From NCBI RefSeq assembly GCF_000826125.2, contig NZ_LN651373.1:342661-386880 (forward strand): a stretch of DNA of 44,220 nt. Reading direction: 5' to 3'. Origin of the DNA: Bhargavaea cecembensis (GTDB taxonomy: Bacteria > Bacillota > Bacilli > Bacillales_A > Planococcaceae). The number at the start of each line of letters is the position of its first letter. The stretch's first letter is position 1. The notes beneath the pieces are model-generated. The model did not search any database, was not told the origin of the DNA, and saw nothing but the letters and a program-made list of their open reading frames with translations. Below, one piece after another: positions 8,614 to 15,234 of this stretch. A program made the position numbers and the translations under genes.

Positions 8614-9456
8614 ATGACCGAACAATTCGAACCCAAGCATTTTGCGGAACTTTTATCAGAGCGATCCGTCGAGGACGCCATCCAGTACAAGAATTCCTGC
8701 ATTCCCGGGACGCTGTACAAGTTCTCTCCGCTTTTTGACGAGCGGCGGGTGGATTGGCGGACGGAGAATGAGCTGCGCATGGCGTCGATCCGCAACGGGG
8801 AGATCTGGGCGAGCGCCGCGGAGTTTCTGAATGACCCGTTTGAGTTCAAAGCCGTTCTGCTGGACGATTCGGAGTTTGCGGATCAGCAGGAGGCCGGGAT
8901 GATGGAGCGGCTGCTCGACCGGATCCGGAAAGTGCTCCTGTCGGCCAGCTTCACTGCGAAGCTGGACAATTTTCCGATGTGGGCCCACTACACAAACAAT
9001 TATCAGGGGTTCTGCGCGGAGTACGCGGTGACCGGCGGGGACCGGCTGTTTCCGGTCATTTATGCGCATGACCGGCGGAATGCCGCGAAGCTGCTGAAAC
9101 GGATGGTGCTGGAGCTGCATCTGCTTTTCAAGGGAGAGCTGGAACGCGAGCAGCTGTCCGCGGTTGAACCGGCGCTGTTGTATTTAAGCCATTTCGTCAA
9201 GCACGATTCATGGGACTACGAGGAAGAGTACAGGATCGTCCCGGCAAATCCGGGACGGGCGAACGGCAAGCTGATCGGGAATTCGGAGGCGGGACTGGAG
9301 CTGTCCGCGCTGTGCCTCGGCAACAGATGCCGCCGGGAAGACAAGCTTTCGCTGTATGACATCGCATCCGAGCAGGAAGTTCCGATCTACGAAATCGACT
9401 TCGACAACAGCAGTTCCAAATTCCGCCTCATGTTCAGGGAATTCCGGCCCGAGTGA
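8614..9456 (+). CDS. DUF2971 domain protein
   Basis: Soluble protein of 280 aa with the DUF2971 pattern: an N-terminal LYKFSPL segment, the IWASAAEFLNDPFEFKA motif, MWAHYTNNYQGFCAEY in the middle, and KHDSWDYEEEYRIV near residue 205. The family is widespread but lacks an assigned biochemical function; some members occur next to defence or stress genes, and no such partner is evident here. GGAGGG sits 6-10 bp before the ATG at 8614. TATAAT at 8558-8563 is its likely -10. It is transcribed alone, divergently from ykoFEDC. Confidence 0.8.
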   Translation: MTEQFEPKHFAELLSERSVEDAIQYKNSCIPGTLYKFSPLFDERRVDWRTENELRMASIRNGEIWASAAEFLNDPFEFKAVLLDDSEFADQQEAGMMERLLDRIRKVLLSASFTAKLDNFPMWAHYTNNYQGFCAEYAVTGGDRLFPVIYAHDRRNAAKLLKRMVLELHLLFKGELEREQLSAVEPALLYLSHFVKHDSWDYEEEYRIVPANPGRANGKLIGNSEAGLELSALCLGNRCRREDKLSLYDIASEQEVPIYEIDFDNSSSKFRLMFREFRPE

Positions 9457-9528
9457 AGAGTGGTTTTGTTAAATAACGAGCTAGAAAGCACATGATTCTA
9501 ATAAGTTCGACAAAATGAACGAAACAGA

Positions 9529-9558
9529 TGGACAGCCCCGAATGGATATAGGTATAAT
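9529..9558 (+). promoter_or_regulatory. Candidate promoter of the comK homologue
   Basis: TGGACA (9529-9534), 18-bp spacer, TATAAT (9553-9558). If used, the transcript has a leader of about 280 nt before the comK start. A near-consensus ComK AT-box (AAAA-N5-TCTT, 9578-9590) lies just downstream of the predicted start. Confidence 0.55.
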
Positions 9559-9564
9559 GGATAC

Positions 9565-9840
9565 AGAATAGGAATCGAAAAGAAAATCTTACAGTCAGCT
9601 GGATATGGTAAGCAGTTCGGACATCGCGGAAAAGGCTGTCGGAGAGCATCGGGTTGAGCGGCACAGGTTCCTGGGAACGCCCGGTTTGTCTGCCGGGTTG
9701 AAGAGAGGGGGAGAGAGCGGGCGTCCGGACAGGAGTCCGGATGCCGTGGGGAACAGTGCTGCTTATGGGAATTCAATTATCAAATTGTTGCTACTTTGTC
9801 GTGAGTTTGTGTTAAAAGCAGACCATTCAAAGGGGGAGTA
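9565..9840 (+). other. Long structured leader of the comK homologue
   Basis: This region has three short GC hairpins in a row: GTTCC-TG-GGAAC (near 9668-9679), CCCGG-N8-CCGGG (near 9681-9699) and GCGTCCGGAC-AGGA-GTCCGGATGC (near 9720-9744). An open frame 9605-9841 (78 codons) lacks a good ribosome site and resembles nothing I know. I do not match it to any known riboswitch. It may be a regulatory 5' UTR or simply non-coding. Confidence 0.35.
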
Positions 9841-9846
9841 GTTTCA

Positions 9847-10392
9847 ATGCAGAAGGATTTCTACCGGATCGACGGACGGGTCATGGGCATCTTGCCGGAA
9901 TTTGACGAATACGGCAAGCCGGGATCGCTCGTCCTGGAGCCTGACCGGACGTTCATCGTCCCAATGAAACCGCGCCATCTGATCGACCGCACACTCCGCA
10001 CATACGGGACGAGCTACCGCGGAGCCGTGGAAGGGGCGGCCTATATTCTGGAGCGGAATCACAATCCGCCCGTCCTGATCAATGCGGGAAAACCGGTCAT
10101 CCTGTTCCCGACCACATCGCCCTCACGCGAAGAATGCGCCTGGTTCGCCCTGGACCATATCGTCCACTTCCAGGAGGAAGAAAAGGCGACCACCCGCATC
10201 ACCTTCACGAAAGGCAACAGCCTCGTCGCCGATGTCAGCTGCTACAGCTTCAACACGCAATTCCAGAAAGCGCTGCGCTTCCGTCACCAACTCGAGCGCC
10301 CGGACGACCGCCTGTCGCAGGCATTCGAACCGGGGGTGAGTTACCACCTGGTGAAAGGGAAGGGCATGCGGAATTTCGAGCGCAGGGACTGA
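9847..10392 (+). CDS. comK: ComK-family competence transcription factor
   Basis: Probable master activator of natural competence genes, 181 aa against about 192 for B. subtilis ComK. It has the family hallmark LFPTTSPSREECAWF in mid-protein, the preceding SYRGAVEGAAYILERNHNPPVLIN segment and a following TFTKGNSLVADVSCYSF segment. ComK binds pairs of AAAAN5TTTT boxes in promoters such as comG and its own; one near match is upstream (9578-9590). The ATG at 9847 follows AAAGGGGGAG. The gene stands alone between a long leader and a strong terminator, consistent with individually controlled expression. ComK-like paralogues exist in this family, so competence itself is not proven. Confidence 0.85.
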   Translation: MQKDFYRIDGRVMGILPEFDEYGKPGSLVLEPDRTFIVPMKPRHLIDRTLRTYGTSYRGAVEGAAYILERNHNPPVLINAGKPVILFPTTSPSREECAWFALDHIVHFQEEEKATTRITFTKGNSLVADVSCYSFNTQFQKALRFRHQLERPDDRLSQAFEPGVSYHLVKGKGMRNFERRD

Positions 10393-10408
10393 GCCTCATT
10401 CATTGCAG

Positions 10409-10451
10409 ACGATCCGGGAGCCGGCGAGAGCCGGCATCCCGGGTCGTTTTT
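10409..10451 (+). terminator. Intrinsic terminator after comK
   Basis: ACGATCCGGGAGCCGGC (10409-10425) pairs with GCCGGCATCCCGGGTCGT (10430-10447) around a short GAGA loop, followed by T5. Confidence 0.9.
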
Positions 10452-10539
10452 GTCGTCCGGCCCATATGCAACTTTCCCCCGCCCCGCCCGTATAAAGGAT
10501 TAACGGATGAGCCAGCACAGATGAAAGGCGGAGAGCGTC

Positions 10540-11004
10540 ATGTTCGGTGTGTTTCTGGTCGTTCATATCGTGTCGGGAGTGTTTTGCCTCATCAGCGGGT
10601 TGTTTGCGATGGGGGCGCCGAAGCGGCGGGGGCGGCATACAACCGCCGGGAAGGTTTACCTTGGGTCTTACACGTCCGTGTTCGTTTCATCGCTCGTGAT
10701 GTCGGTGCTTCGTTGGGAAGAAAGTGCGTATTTATTTTATATTGCGTTGTTTTCCTATGGGCTGGCGGTGTTCGGCCTGGTCGCGGCCCGCAGGAAGGGG
10801 CGGGGCTGGACCGGACGGCATATCGGGGGGATGCTCGGTTCGTATATCGGAATCGTGACGGCGACGCTTGTCGTGAATGTTCCCCGGGTGCCGCTGATCG
10901 GTGAGTGGCCGGTGCTCGTCTTCTGGTTGCTGCCGACGGTGATCGGGACGCCGCTCATTGTCCTGGCGGGCCGGCGGTACCGGCCGAAGAGGCGGGCGGC
11001 GTGA
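10540..11004 (+). CDS. DUF2306-like membrane protein
   Basis: Integral membrane protein of 154 aa with four hydrophobic segments. An N-terminal HIVSGVFCLISGLFAM helix is followed by a basic loop with GRHTTAGKVYLGSY, the pattern of small DUF2306-type proteins; the C-terminus is strongly basic (inside). Function unknown. GGAG lies about 9 bp before the ATG. The next gene starts 80 bp later without an obvious terminator, so the two may be co-transcribed. Confidence 0.7.
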   Translation: MFGVFLVVHIVSGVFCLISGLFAMGAPKRRGRHTTAGKVYLGSYTSVFVSSLVMSVLRWEESAYLFYIALFSYGLAVFGLVAARRKGRGWTGRHIGGMLGSYIGIVTATLVVNVPRVPLIGEWPVLVFWLLPTVIGTPLIVLAGRRYRPKRRAA

Positions 11005-11084
11005 GGGGACATATCCACGCTCCGTTCCGGGTAAAGAATTCTATGGGTGCATCCATGGAATTCGGTACAGGAATGGAGGATATG

Positions 11085-12287
11085 ATGAATTTAAATGAAA
11101 TGATCGAAGGCATGACTGAAGAGATGGTGGAGGTACGGCGTCAGATCCACCGGCATCCGGAGCTGAGCCATGAGGAGTCCAAGACGACGGAGTTTGTGCG
11201 GGTGCTGCTTTCCGGGACGTCGATGGAGTGGCGCGATCCGGGGACGCCGACGGGGCTCGTCGGGCTGATGCATGGCGGTGCCGGCGACGGGCCGGTGCTC
11301 ATGCTGCGGGCCGATCTGGATGCGCTTCCGCTGAACGAAGAAACCGGGCTGCCGTTTGCGTCGGAGCAGACGGGAGTCATGCATGCGTGCGGACACGACA
11401 TCCACACGACGGTGCTCGTCGGGACGGCGCTTGCACTCGACCGGATACGCGACGAGTGGCGGGGAACGGTGAAGTTCGTGTTCCAGCCGTCCGAGGAGAA
11501 GGAAGGCGGTGCGCCGGAACTGATCGATGGCGGCGTTCTCGAGGACCCGAAACCGGACCATGCAGTATGCCTGCATACGTGGCCGATCACGGACGCCGGG
11601 AAGATCGGCATCCGGCCGGGGCCGATGACGGCGGCGAACGACAGCTTCGTCGTGACAGTGACCGGCACGGGCGGCCACGGGGCGCATCCCGAGACGGCGA
11701 TCGACCCGATTCCGGTGTCCGAGGACATCATTGATTCATTCCAGCGGATCATTTCCCGGAATCTGTCGCCGTTCGATCCGGCGGTGATCACGGCCGGGCA
11801 GATCCACGGCGGGACGGCGGACAATGTCATCGCGAAAGAAGTGATGTTCTCGGGGACGATCCGGACGCTCGCCCCGAACACGCGCGACTACGTGAAGAAG
11901 CGGATGGAGGAGATCGCATTCCATACGGCTGCTGCATCCGGAGCCGAGGCGAACGTGACGTTCAGCGGAGGGACGCCGCCCGTCATCAACGACGGACCGC
12001 TCGTCCATGTGCTCGAGCGTTCCCTGATCAAGAGCGTCGGCCGGGAGAACATCGACCATCTGGAAGTCCCGTCGATGGGGAGCGAGGACTTCGCTTATTA
12101 CCTCGAACAGGTGCCGGGCCTCTTGTTCCGTCTCGGGACGGGCAATGACGAGGACAGCCGCACGCGTGTCGGGCTGCACAGTCCGGAGATCGTATTCGAC
12201 GAACGGTCGATTCCGACGGGGATCGCCGCGATGTCCGGATTTGCGCTGGAGTATCTGAATGAAGGCATGGACGGCCGGCTTTCCTGA
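11085..12287 (+). CDS. M20D family amidohydrolase (N-acyl amino acid hydrolase type)
   Basis: Metal-dependent amidohydrolase of 400 aa that would release amino acids from N-acyl, hippurate-like or related conjugates. M20D landmarks are all present: RRQIHRHPELSHEE at the start, LRADLDALPLNEETGLPF, the metal-binding HACGHDIHTTVLVG, the catalytic PSEEKEGGAPELIDGGVL region, a dimerisation insert with GTGGHGAHPETAIDP, and GSEDFAYYLEQVPG near the end. The ATG at 11085 follows GGAGG (11075-11079); other in-frame starts from 11043 to 11082 are less well placed. Substrate cannot be fixed from sequence. Confidence 0.9.
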   Translation: MNLNEMIEGMTEEMVEVRRQIHRHPELSHEESKTTEFVRVLLSGTSMEWRDPGTPTGLVGLMHGGAGDGPVLMLRADLDALPLNEETGLPFASEQTGVMHACGHDIHTTVLVGTALALDRIRDEWRGTVKFVFQPSEEKEGGAPELIDGGVLEDPKPDHAVCLHTWPITDAGKIGIRPGPMTAANDSFVVTVTGTGGHGAHPETAIDPIPVSEDIIDSFQRIISRNLSPFDPAVITAGQIHGGTADNVIAKEVMFSGTIRTLAPNTRDYVKKRMEEIAFHTAAASGAEANVTFSGGTPPVINDGPLVHVLERSLIKSVGRENIDHLEVPSMGSEDFAYYLEQVPGLLFRLGTGNDEDSRTRVGLHSPEIVFDERSIPTGIAAMSGFALEYLNEGMDGRLS

Positions 12288-12302
12288 GAGGAAGCCGGCT
12301 TT
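12274..12302 (+). terminator. Hairpin overlapping the stop codon of the M20D gene
   Basis: GCCGGCTTTCC (12274-12284) pairs with GGAAGCCGGC (12290-12299), with the TGA stop in the loop; only a short TTTCCT tail follows, so termination may be partial. Confidence 0.6.
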
Positions 12303-12371
12303 CCTGTACGGCAAGGAAGTTTGTCGAACGGAAAGAAGTTTTGCGGATTTTAGCTTTGAATTCAAGATACC

Positions 12372-12380
12372 TGCTATAAT
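12372..12380 (+). promoter_or_regulatory. Extended -10 promoter before the 85-aa gene
   Basis: TGCTATAAT at 12372-12380 is a perfect extended -10 element; no good -35 is visible at 17 bp. It lies about 60 bp before the small downstream gene. Confidence 0.55.
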
Positions 12381-12443
12381 GGCCTTAACAGTTATTTTCA
12401 GTCGGTTCGAGGAACACGGGAACGGGGGGATGAGGTGCAGGTG

Positions 12444-12701
12444 ATGGAGCAACAGAAAGCGCCCGTGACTGTCGAAGAGGAAAGTCCCATGGCCGTGCTG
12501 TTCAGCGGATGGGCAGGGAAGACGCGGTTCGCAGTGACGATCGAGAGCCGGGACGCGGATCTGCTTGAAGGGGAAGAAGGCCTCTCGTTCGCCCGGACAT
12601 GCGCCGGGCGGCACGGATGCCGGACATTCCTCGGGATGGATCCGGTTGTCGTATTTGAAAAAAGCGGAGCGGCCAGACGGACGTATCTGTTTACATTTTG
12701 A
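12444..12701 (+). CDS. Hypothetical protein, 85 aa
   Basis: Small soluble acidic protein that I cannot assign. It has a beta-rich look (MAVLFSGWAGKTRFAVTIESRDADLL) and two cysteines around RTCAGRHGCRTF, and ends in YLFTF. The ATG at 12444 follows GAGG (12432-12435) by 8 bp; in-frame GTGs at 12435 and 12441 are alternatives. It is supported as a gene by the extended -10 promoter upstream and the terminator 15 bp downstream. Confidence 0.6.
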   Translation: MEQQKAPVTVEEESPMAVLFSGWAGKTRFAVTIESRDADLLEGEEGLSFARTCAGRHGCRTFLGMDPVVVFEKSGAARRTYLFTF

Positions 12702-12716
12702 TCGATTGGACTGAAG

Positions 12717-12739
12717 ACCGGCCATGTGCCGGTTTTTTC
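12717..12739 (+). terminator. Intrinsic terminator after the 85-aa gene
   Basis: ACCGGC (12717-12722), CATGT loop, GCCGGT (12728-12733), then T6. Confidence 0.85.
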
Positions 12740-12758
12740 TTACCGGAAAAAGGTACCC

Positions 12759-12845
12759 ACTCGCTACGGATTGGTACCGACTCGCCTCGGATTGCCACGC
12801 ACTCGGAGGAAATTGGCACCGACTCGCGAAAGATTGCTACCGTCT
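12759..12845 (-). repeat. 21-bp repeat array 4, GAGT type, minus orientation
   Basis: Four GAGT boxes on the minus strand at 12759, 12780, 12801 and 12822 are exactly 21 bp apart. The minus-strand unit is GAGTCGGTGCCAATNNNNNNC, with drift. It lies beyond the terminator of bioY and reads in bioY's direction. Only the box and period, not the interior, match array 3. Confidence 0.8.
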
Positions 12846-12871
12846 TTAAGAAGAAAGCAACCGGCTCAACC

Positions 12872-12921
12872 CAAAACACCGCCGCAGCAAGGAGATTTCC
12901 TCCAGCTGTGGCGGTGTTTTG
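12872..12921 (-). terminator. Terminator of bioY (probably bidirectional)
   Basis: AAAACACCGCC (12873-12883) and GGCGGTGTTTT (12910-12920) pair perfectly, with an inner GGAG/CTCC helix; A and T tracts on either side suit both directions. Confidence 0.85.
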
Positions 12922-12922
12922 T

Positions 12923-13486
12923 TTAATTCGCGCTTCCCGGGATGGCGATTCGCGCGGAAGTGAGCCGCTGACGGACAGCGATGCCGATCCAGGCGGCGAG
13001 TCCGGCCTTGATGAAGCCAACGGGGAGGAACGGCGTGAATCCGCCGGCGAATGCTGCCGGCCAGGAAAGGCTGGCTGCGTATTTCAGCCAGAGGGTCCCG
13101 ATGATCAGTGTGATGAACATGCCGATCACATTGGCGACGAGTGCCTGCTTGACCGTGAAACTCGTCTTTTCCAGATAGAGGCCCATGATGAAGGCCGCCG
13201 GAATGAAGCCGAACAGGAATCCGCCGGTCGGGCCGAACAGGCTGCCGAGCCCGCTTCCCATTTCTGCAAAGACCGGCACCCCGATGGCCCCCAGGCACAG
13301 GTAGATCACGACGGACAACGTCCCGTATCTGGCCCCCAGGATGGTGGCGGCGAGCCCGATTGCAAGCGTCTGGCCGGTGATCGGCACGAGCGGCAGCGGC
13401 ACGACAACCTGCGCCAGAATTCCGATGATCGCCGCGAACAAAGCCGCCACGATCATCATCGATAGATTGGAACGTGATTGTTGCAT
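12923..13486 (-). CDS. bioY: Biotin ECF transporter S-component BioY
   Basis: Membrane protein of 187 aa with six hydrophobic helices that binds biotin and works alone or with a shared ECF module (EcfA/EcfT not in this stretch; the Yko module is a dedicated thiamine one). Family landmarks are VPLPLVPITGQTLAIGLAA, GARYGTLSVVIYLCLGAIGVPVF, and GPTGGFLFGFIPAAFIMG. The ATG at 13486 follows AAGGAGGG. A probable BirA box upstream suggests repression when biotin is plentiful. Monocistronic. Confidence 0.93.
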   Translation of the reverse strand: MQQSRSNLSMMIVAALFAAIIGILAQVVVPLPLVPITGQTLAIGLAATILGARYGTLSVVIYLCLGAIGVPVFAEMGSGLGSLFGPTGGFLFGFIPAAFIMGLYLEKTSFTVKQALVANVIGMFITLIIGTLWLKYAASLSWPAAFAGGFTPFLPVGFIKAGLAAWIGIAVRQRLTSARIAIPGSAN

Positions 13487-13511
13487 AGGTATACCCTCCT
13501 TAATTGAATAT

Positions 13512-13542
13512 AAGTAAACCTAAATTATAAATAAGATAACAA
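13512..13542 (-). promoter_or_regulatory. Probable BirA (biotin repressor) operator of bioY
   Basis: Minus-strand half-sites TTGTTATCT and GGTTTACTT flank 13 bp, close to the BirA pattern TTGTTAACC-N14/15-GGTTAACAA. A TATAAT -10-like sequence lies between the half-sites, so a bound repressor would block the promoter. One half-site is degenerate. Confidence 0.6.
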
Positions 13543-13676
13543 AACTATTGTATGTTTCTTTTGCAACAGTGTAAAGAGCAAGTCGAAAAGAGTTGTTTTA
13601 TTCCTTACGTCAGCAGTCTCTTAAATATCTTCTCGGTATATAGGTTAAAAGGCCTGTAAAGTCTCTTATTTTTATC

Positions 13677-13713
13677 ATTTAAGAGATGCGTAAGAAGGTC
13701 TAACGTATGATTC
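13677..13713 (+). promoter_or_regulatory. Putative SARP-type operator and promoter of the EPS operon
   Basis: TTAAGAG (13679-13685) and GTAAGAA (13690-13696) are direct repeats 11 bp apart; TATGAT (13706-13711) follows after 9 bp and there is no proper -35. Over 13677-13713 this matches 25758-25794 without gaps at 29 of 37 positions. Two inverted copies of the heptamer (CTCTTAA 13618-13624, CTCTTAT 13663-13669) lie further upstream. SARP activators bind 11-bp-spaced heptamers just before the -10, and such a regulator is encoded at 21360-22463. Confidence 0.65.
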
Positions 13714-13783
13714 GGTTACTCAGAAGTGATAACCGGTCTCGTATGATGATGCCGGTAAGGATGACCAATTGGGGGGAGTGGCA

Positions 13784-15229
13784 ATGCGTGGTTTAATGCC
13801 TTGGATCATCAGTTTAGCTTTGCTGATGTTGGCAGGATGCAGTCCATTTGTGAAGGAAGCCGTTGAGCCGAAGGTCAAGGGCAGTGCGTCTGAAATGAAA
13901 ATACCGGAATTCTCGGTTCCGGAACAGGAGCCGATCGCCTCTATCGTCACTACGGAGAAGGCGATGGCTCTGACATTTAATGGACTGGCTGAGGCGTCCA
14001 CCATGCATGGGGTATTGGACGCCTTAGATGAGGTCGGTGTGAAGGCGACATTTTTTGTTCCCGGTATCCGTGTGGCTGAACAACCGGAGCTGGCCCGGGA
14101 AATTATGGACCGTGGGCATGAGTTGGCCAATAACACATTGAATCAGGTAATGCCGAACAGCCTTTCCTATAAAGAAGCTTACATGGAGATTAATTTGGCG
14201 AATGAAGTACTGAAGCAGACAGTGAAAATCGAGCCGAGGTATGTGCGTTCACGCTCGGGAGATTCGGGAGTTTCATTCGAACAAGCGGCATCGCAAATAG
14301 GAATGCAGGTTGTGACAAACACGATCAACCCAAAGGACAGTGACATGAAGTCAGCGGAAGAAATCGCCGCGTATGTAAAGAGATTTTCAACCCGGGGAGC
14401 AATCATCCAATTAAACACTGATGTCAATCCGGCTGTTGTTGACGCTATTCCGCTTATTTATGAGGAAGCTGCGACATCAGGGTACGAATTCATGACACTG
14501 GATGAGATTGCAGCCACCTCCTATGCGGATGAGGAATACACATCGAACGGACTGAAAGAAAATCTCGATTATAAAAAGTTGCAACCAAAGATCATCGAGC
14601 GGTTCAGCACAAGCAAAAAAGAGATTGCTCTCACGTTTGACGACTGGGCGAGTGATAAAACTATCTCCAAAGTGCTTGAGATTCTCAAGTTACAGAATGT
14701 CAAAGCTACCTTCTTCCTGAAAGCAGATGGAGTGGAGGCGAATCCGCAGCTGGCGCGCCTAATTTTGGAGGACGGCCATGAGATTGCCAATCATTCCTAC
14801 TCGCATCTTGACTTGACGACAATGACTCCGGAAGAGATCCAAGAAGATCTGATCAAGGCGGATGAGGTGATTTCGCAGGCGATCCGGAAGACTCCGTCCA
14901 ATTATTTCCGGCCTGCAAAAGGGATCATCGACGAGGAACGTGCAAAGATAGTGGCGGCCACAGGTATAGAGGCGACTATCCTGACCGGAGTGAGTTCGCT
15001 TGATTGGAATATGTGGTTTACGGATCAGGAAATCTATGAACGGGTGATGGAGCGTGTGGAACCGGGCAGCATCATCACGATGCATATCCTTGACGAATCC
15101 CACACAATCAAGGTTTTGCCAAGATTGCTGAAGGATCTTCGGGAAAAGGGATACGAATTCCGGACAGTTGACTCGTTCATGAAGGACAGGCAAGTAACGG
15201 CCGTGGAAAAACGGGCGGATGGGAGGTAA
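13784..15229 (+). CDS. Lipoprotein with two NodB polysaccharide deacetylase domains
   Basis: Predicted cell-surface lipoprotein, 481 aa, with lipobox LAGC (Cys19). Two NodB-type domains follow. The first (about 60-255) is degenerate: FNG replaces FDD (residues 65-67) and HELANNT replaces the His-containing motif. The second (about 278-475) looks active: TFDDW (Asp286, Asp287), HEIANHSYSH with metal ligands His337 and His341, YFRPAKG, and a C-terminal ITMH histidine. It would remove N-acetyl groups from an exported hexosamine polymer, as PgaB/IcaB do, with the first domain perhaps binding polymer. Start at 13784 follows GGGGGGAG; first gene of the EPS operon, 5 bp before the synthase. Confidence 0.88.
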   Translation: MRGLMPWIISLALLMLAGCSPFVKEAVEPKVKGSASEMKIPEFSVPEQEPIASIVTTEKAMALTFNGLAEASTMHGVLDALDEVGVKATFFVPGIRVAEQPELAREIMDRGHELANNTLNQVMPNSLSYKEAYMEINLANEVLKQTVKIEPRYVRSRSGDSGVSFEQAASQIGMQVVTNTINPKDSDMKSAEEIAAYVKRFSTRGAIIQLNTDVNPAVVDAIPLIYEEAATSGYEFMTLDEIAATSYADEEYTSNGLKENLDYKKLQPKIIERFSTSKKEIALTFDDWASDKTISKVLEILKLQNVKATFFLKADGVEANPQLARLILEDGHEIANHSYSHLDLTTMTPEEIQEDLIKADEVISQAIRKTPSNYFRPAKGIIDEERAKIVAATGIEATILTGVSSLDWNMWFTDQEIYERVMERVEPGSIITMHILDESHTIKVLPRLLKDLREKGYEFRTVDSFMKDRQVTAVEKRADGR

Positions 15230-15234
15230 TAATC

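Noticed and set aside
9565..9840. T-box, 6S RNA, SRP RNA or RNase P RNA before comK
   Set aside because: The T-box core, RNase P and SRP conserved segments are absent, and the ends do not pair as in 6S RNA.
9605..9841. 78-codon gene upstream of comK
   Set aside because: There is no good ribosome site, no recognisable protein, and the region forms strong hairpins; kept only as a leader feature.
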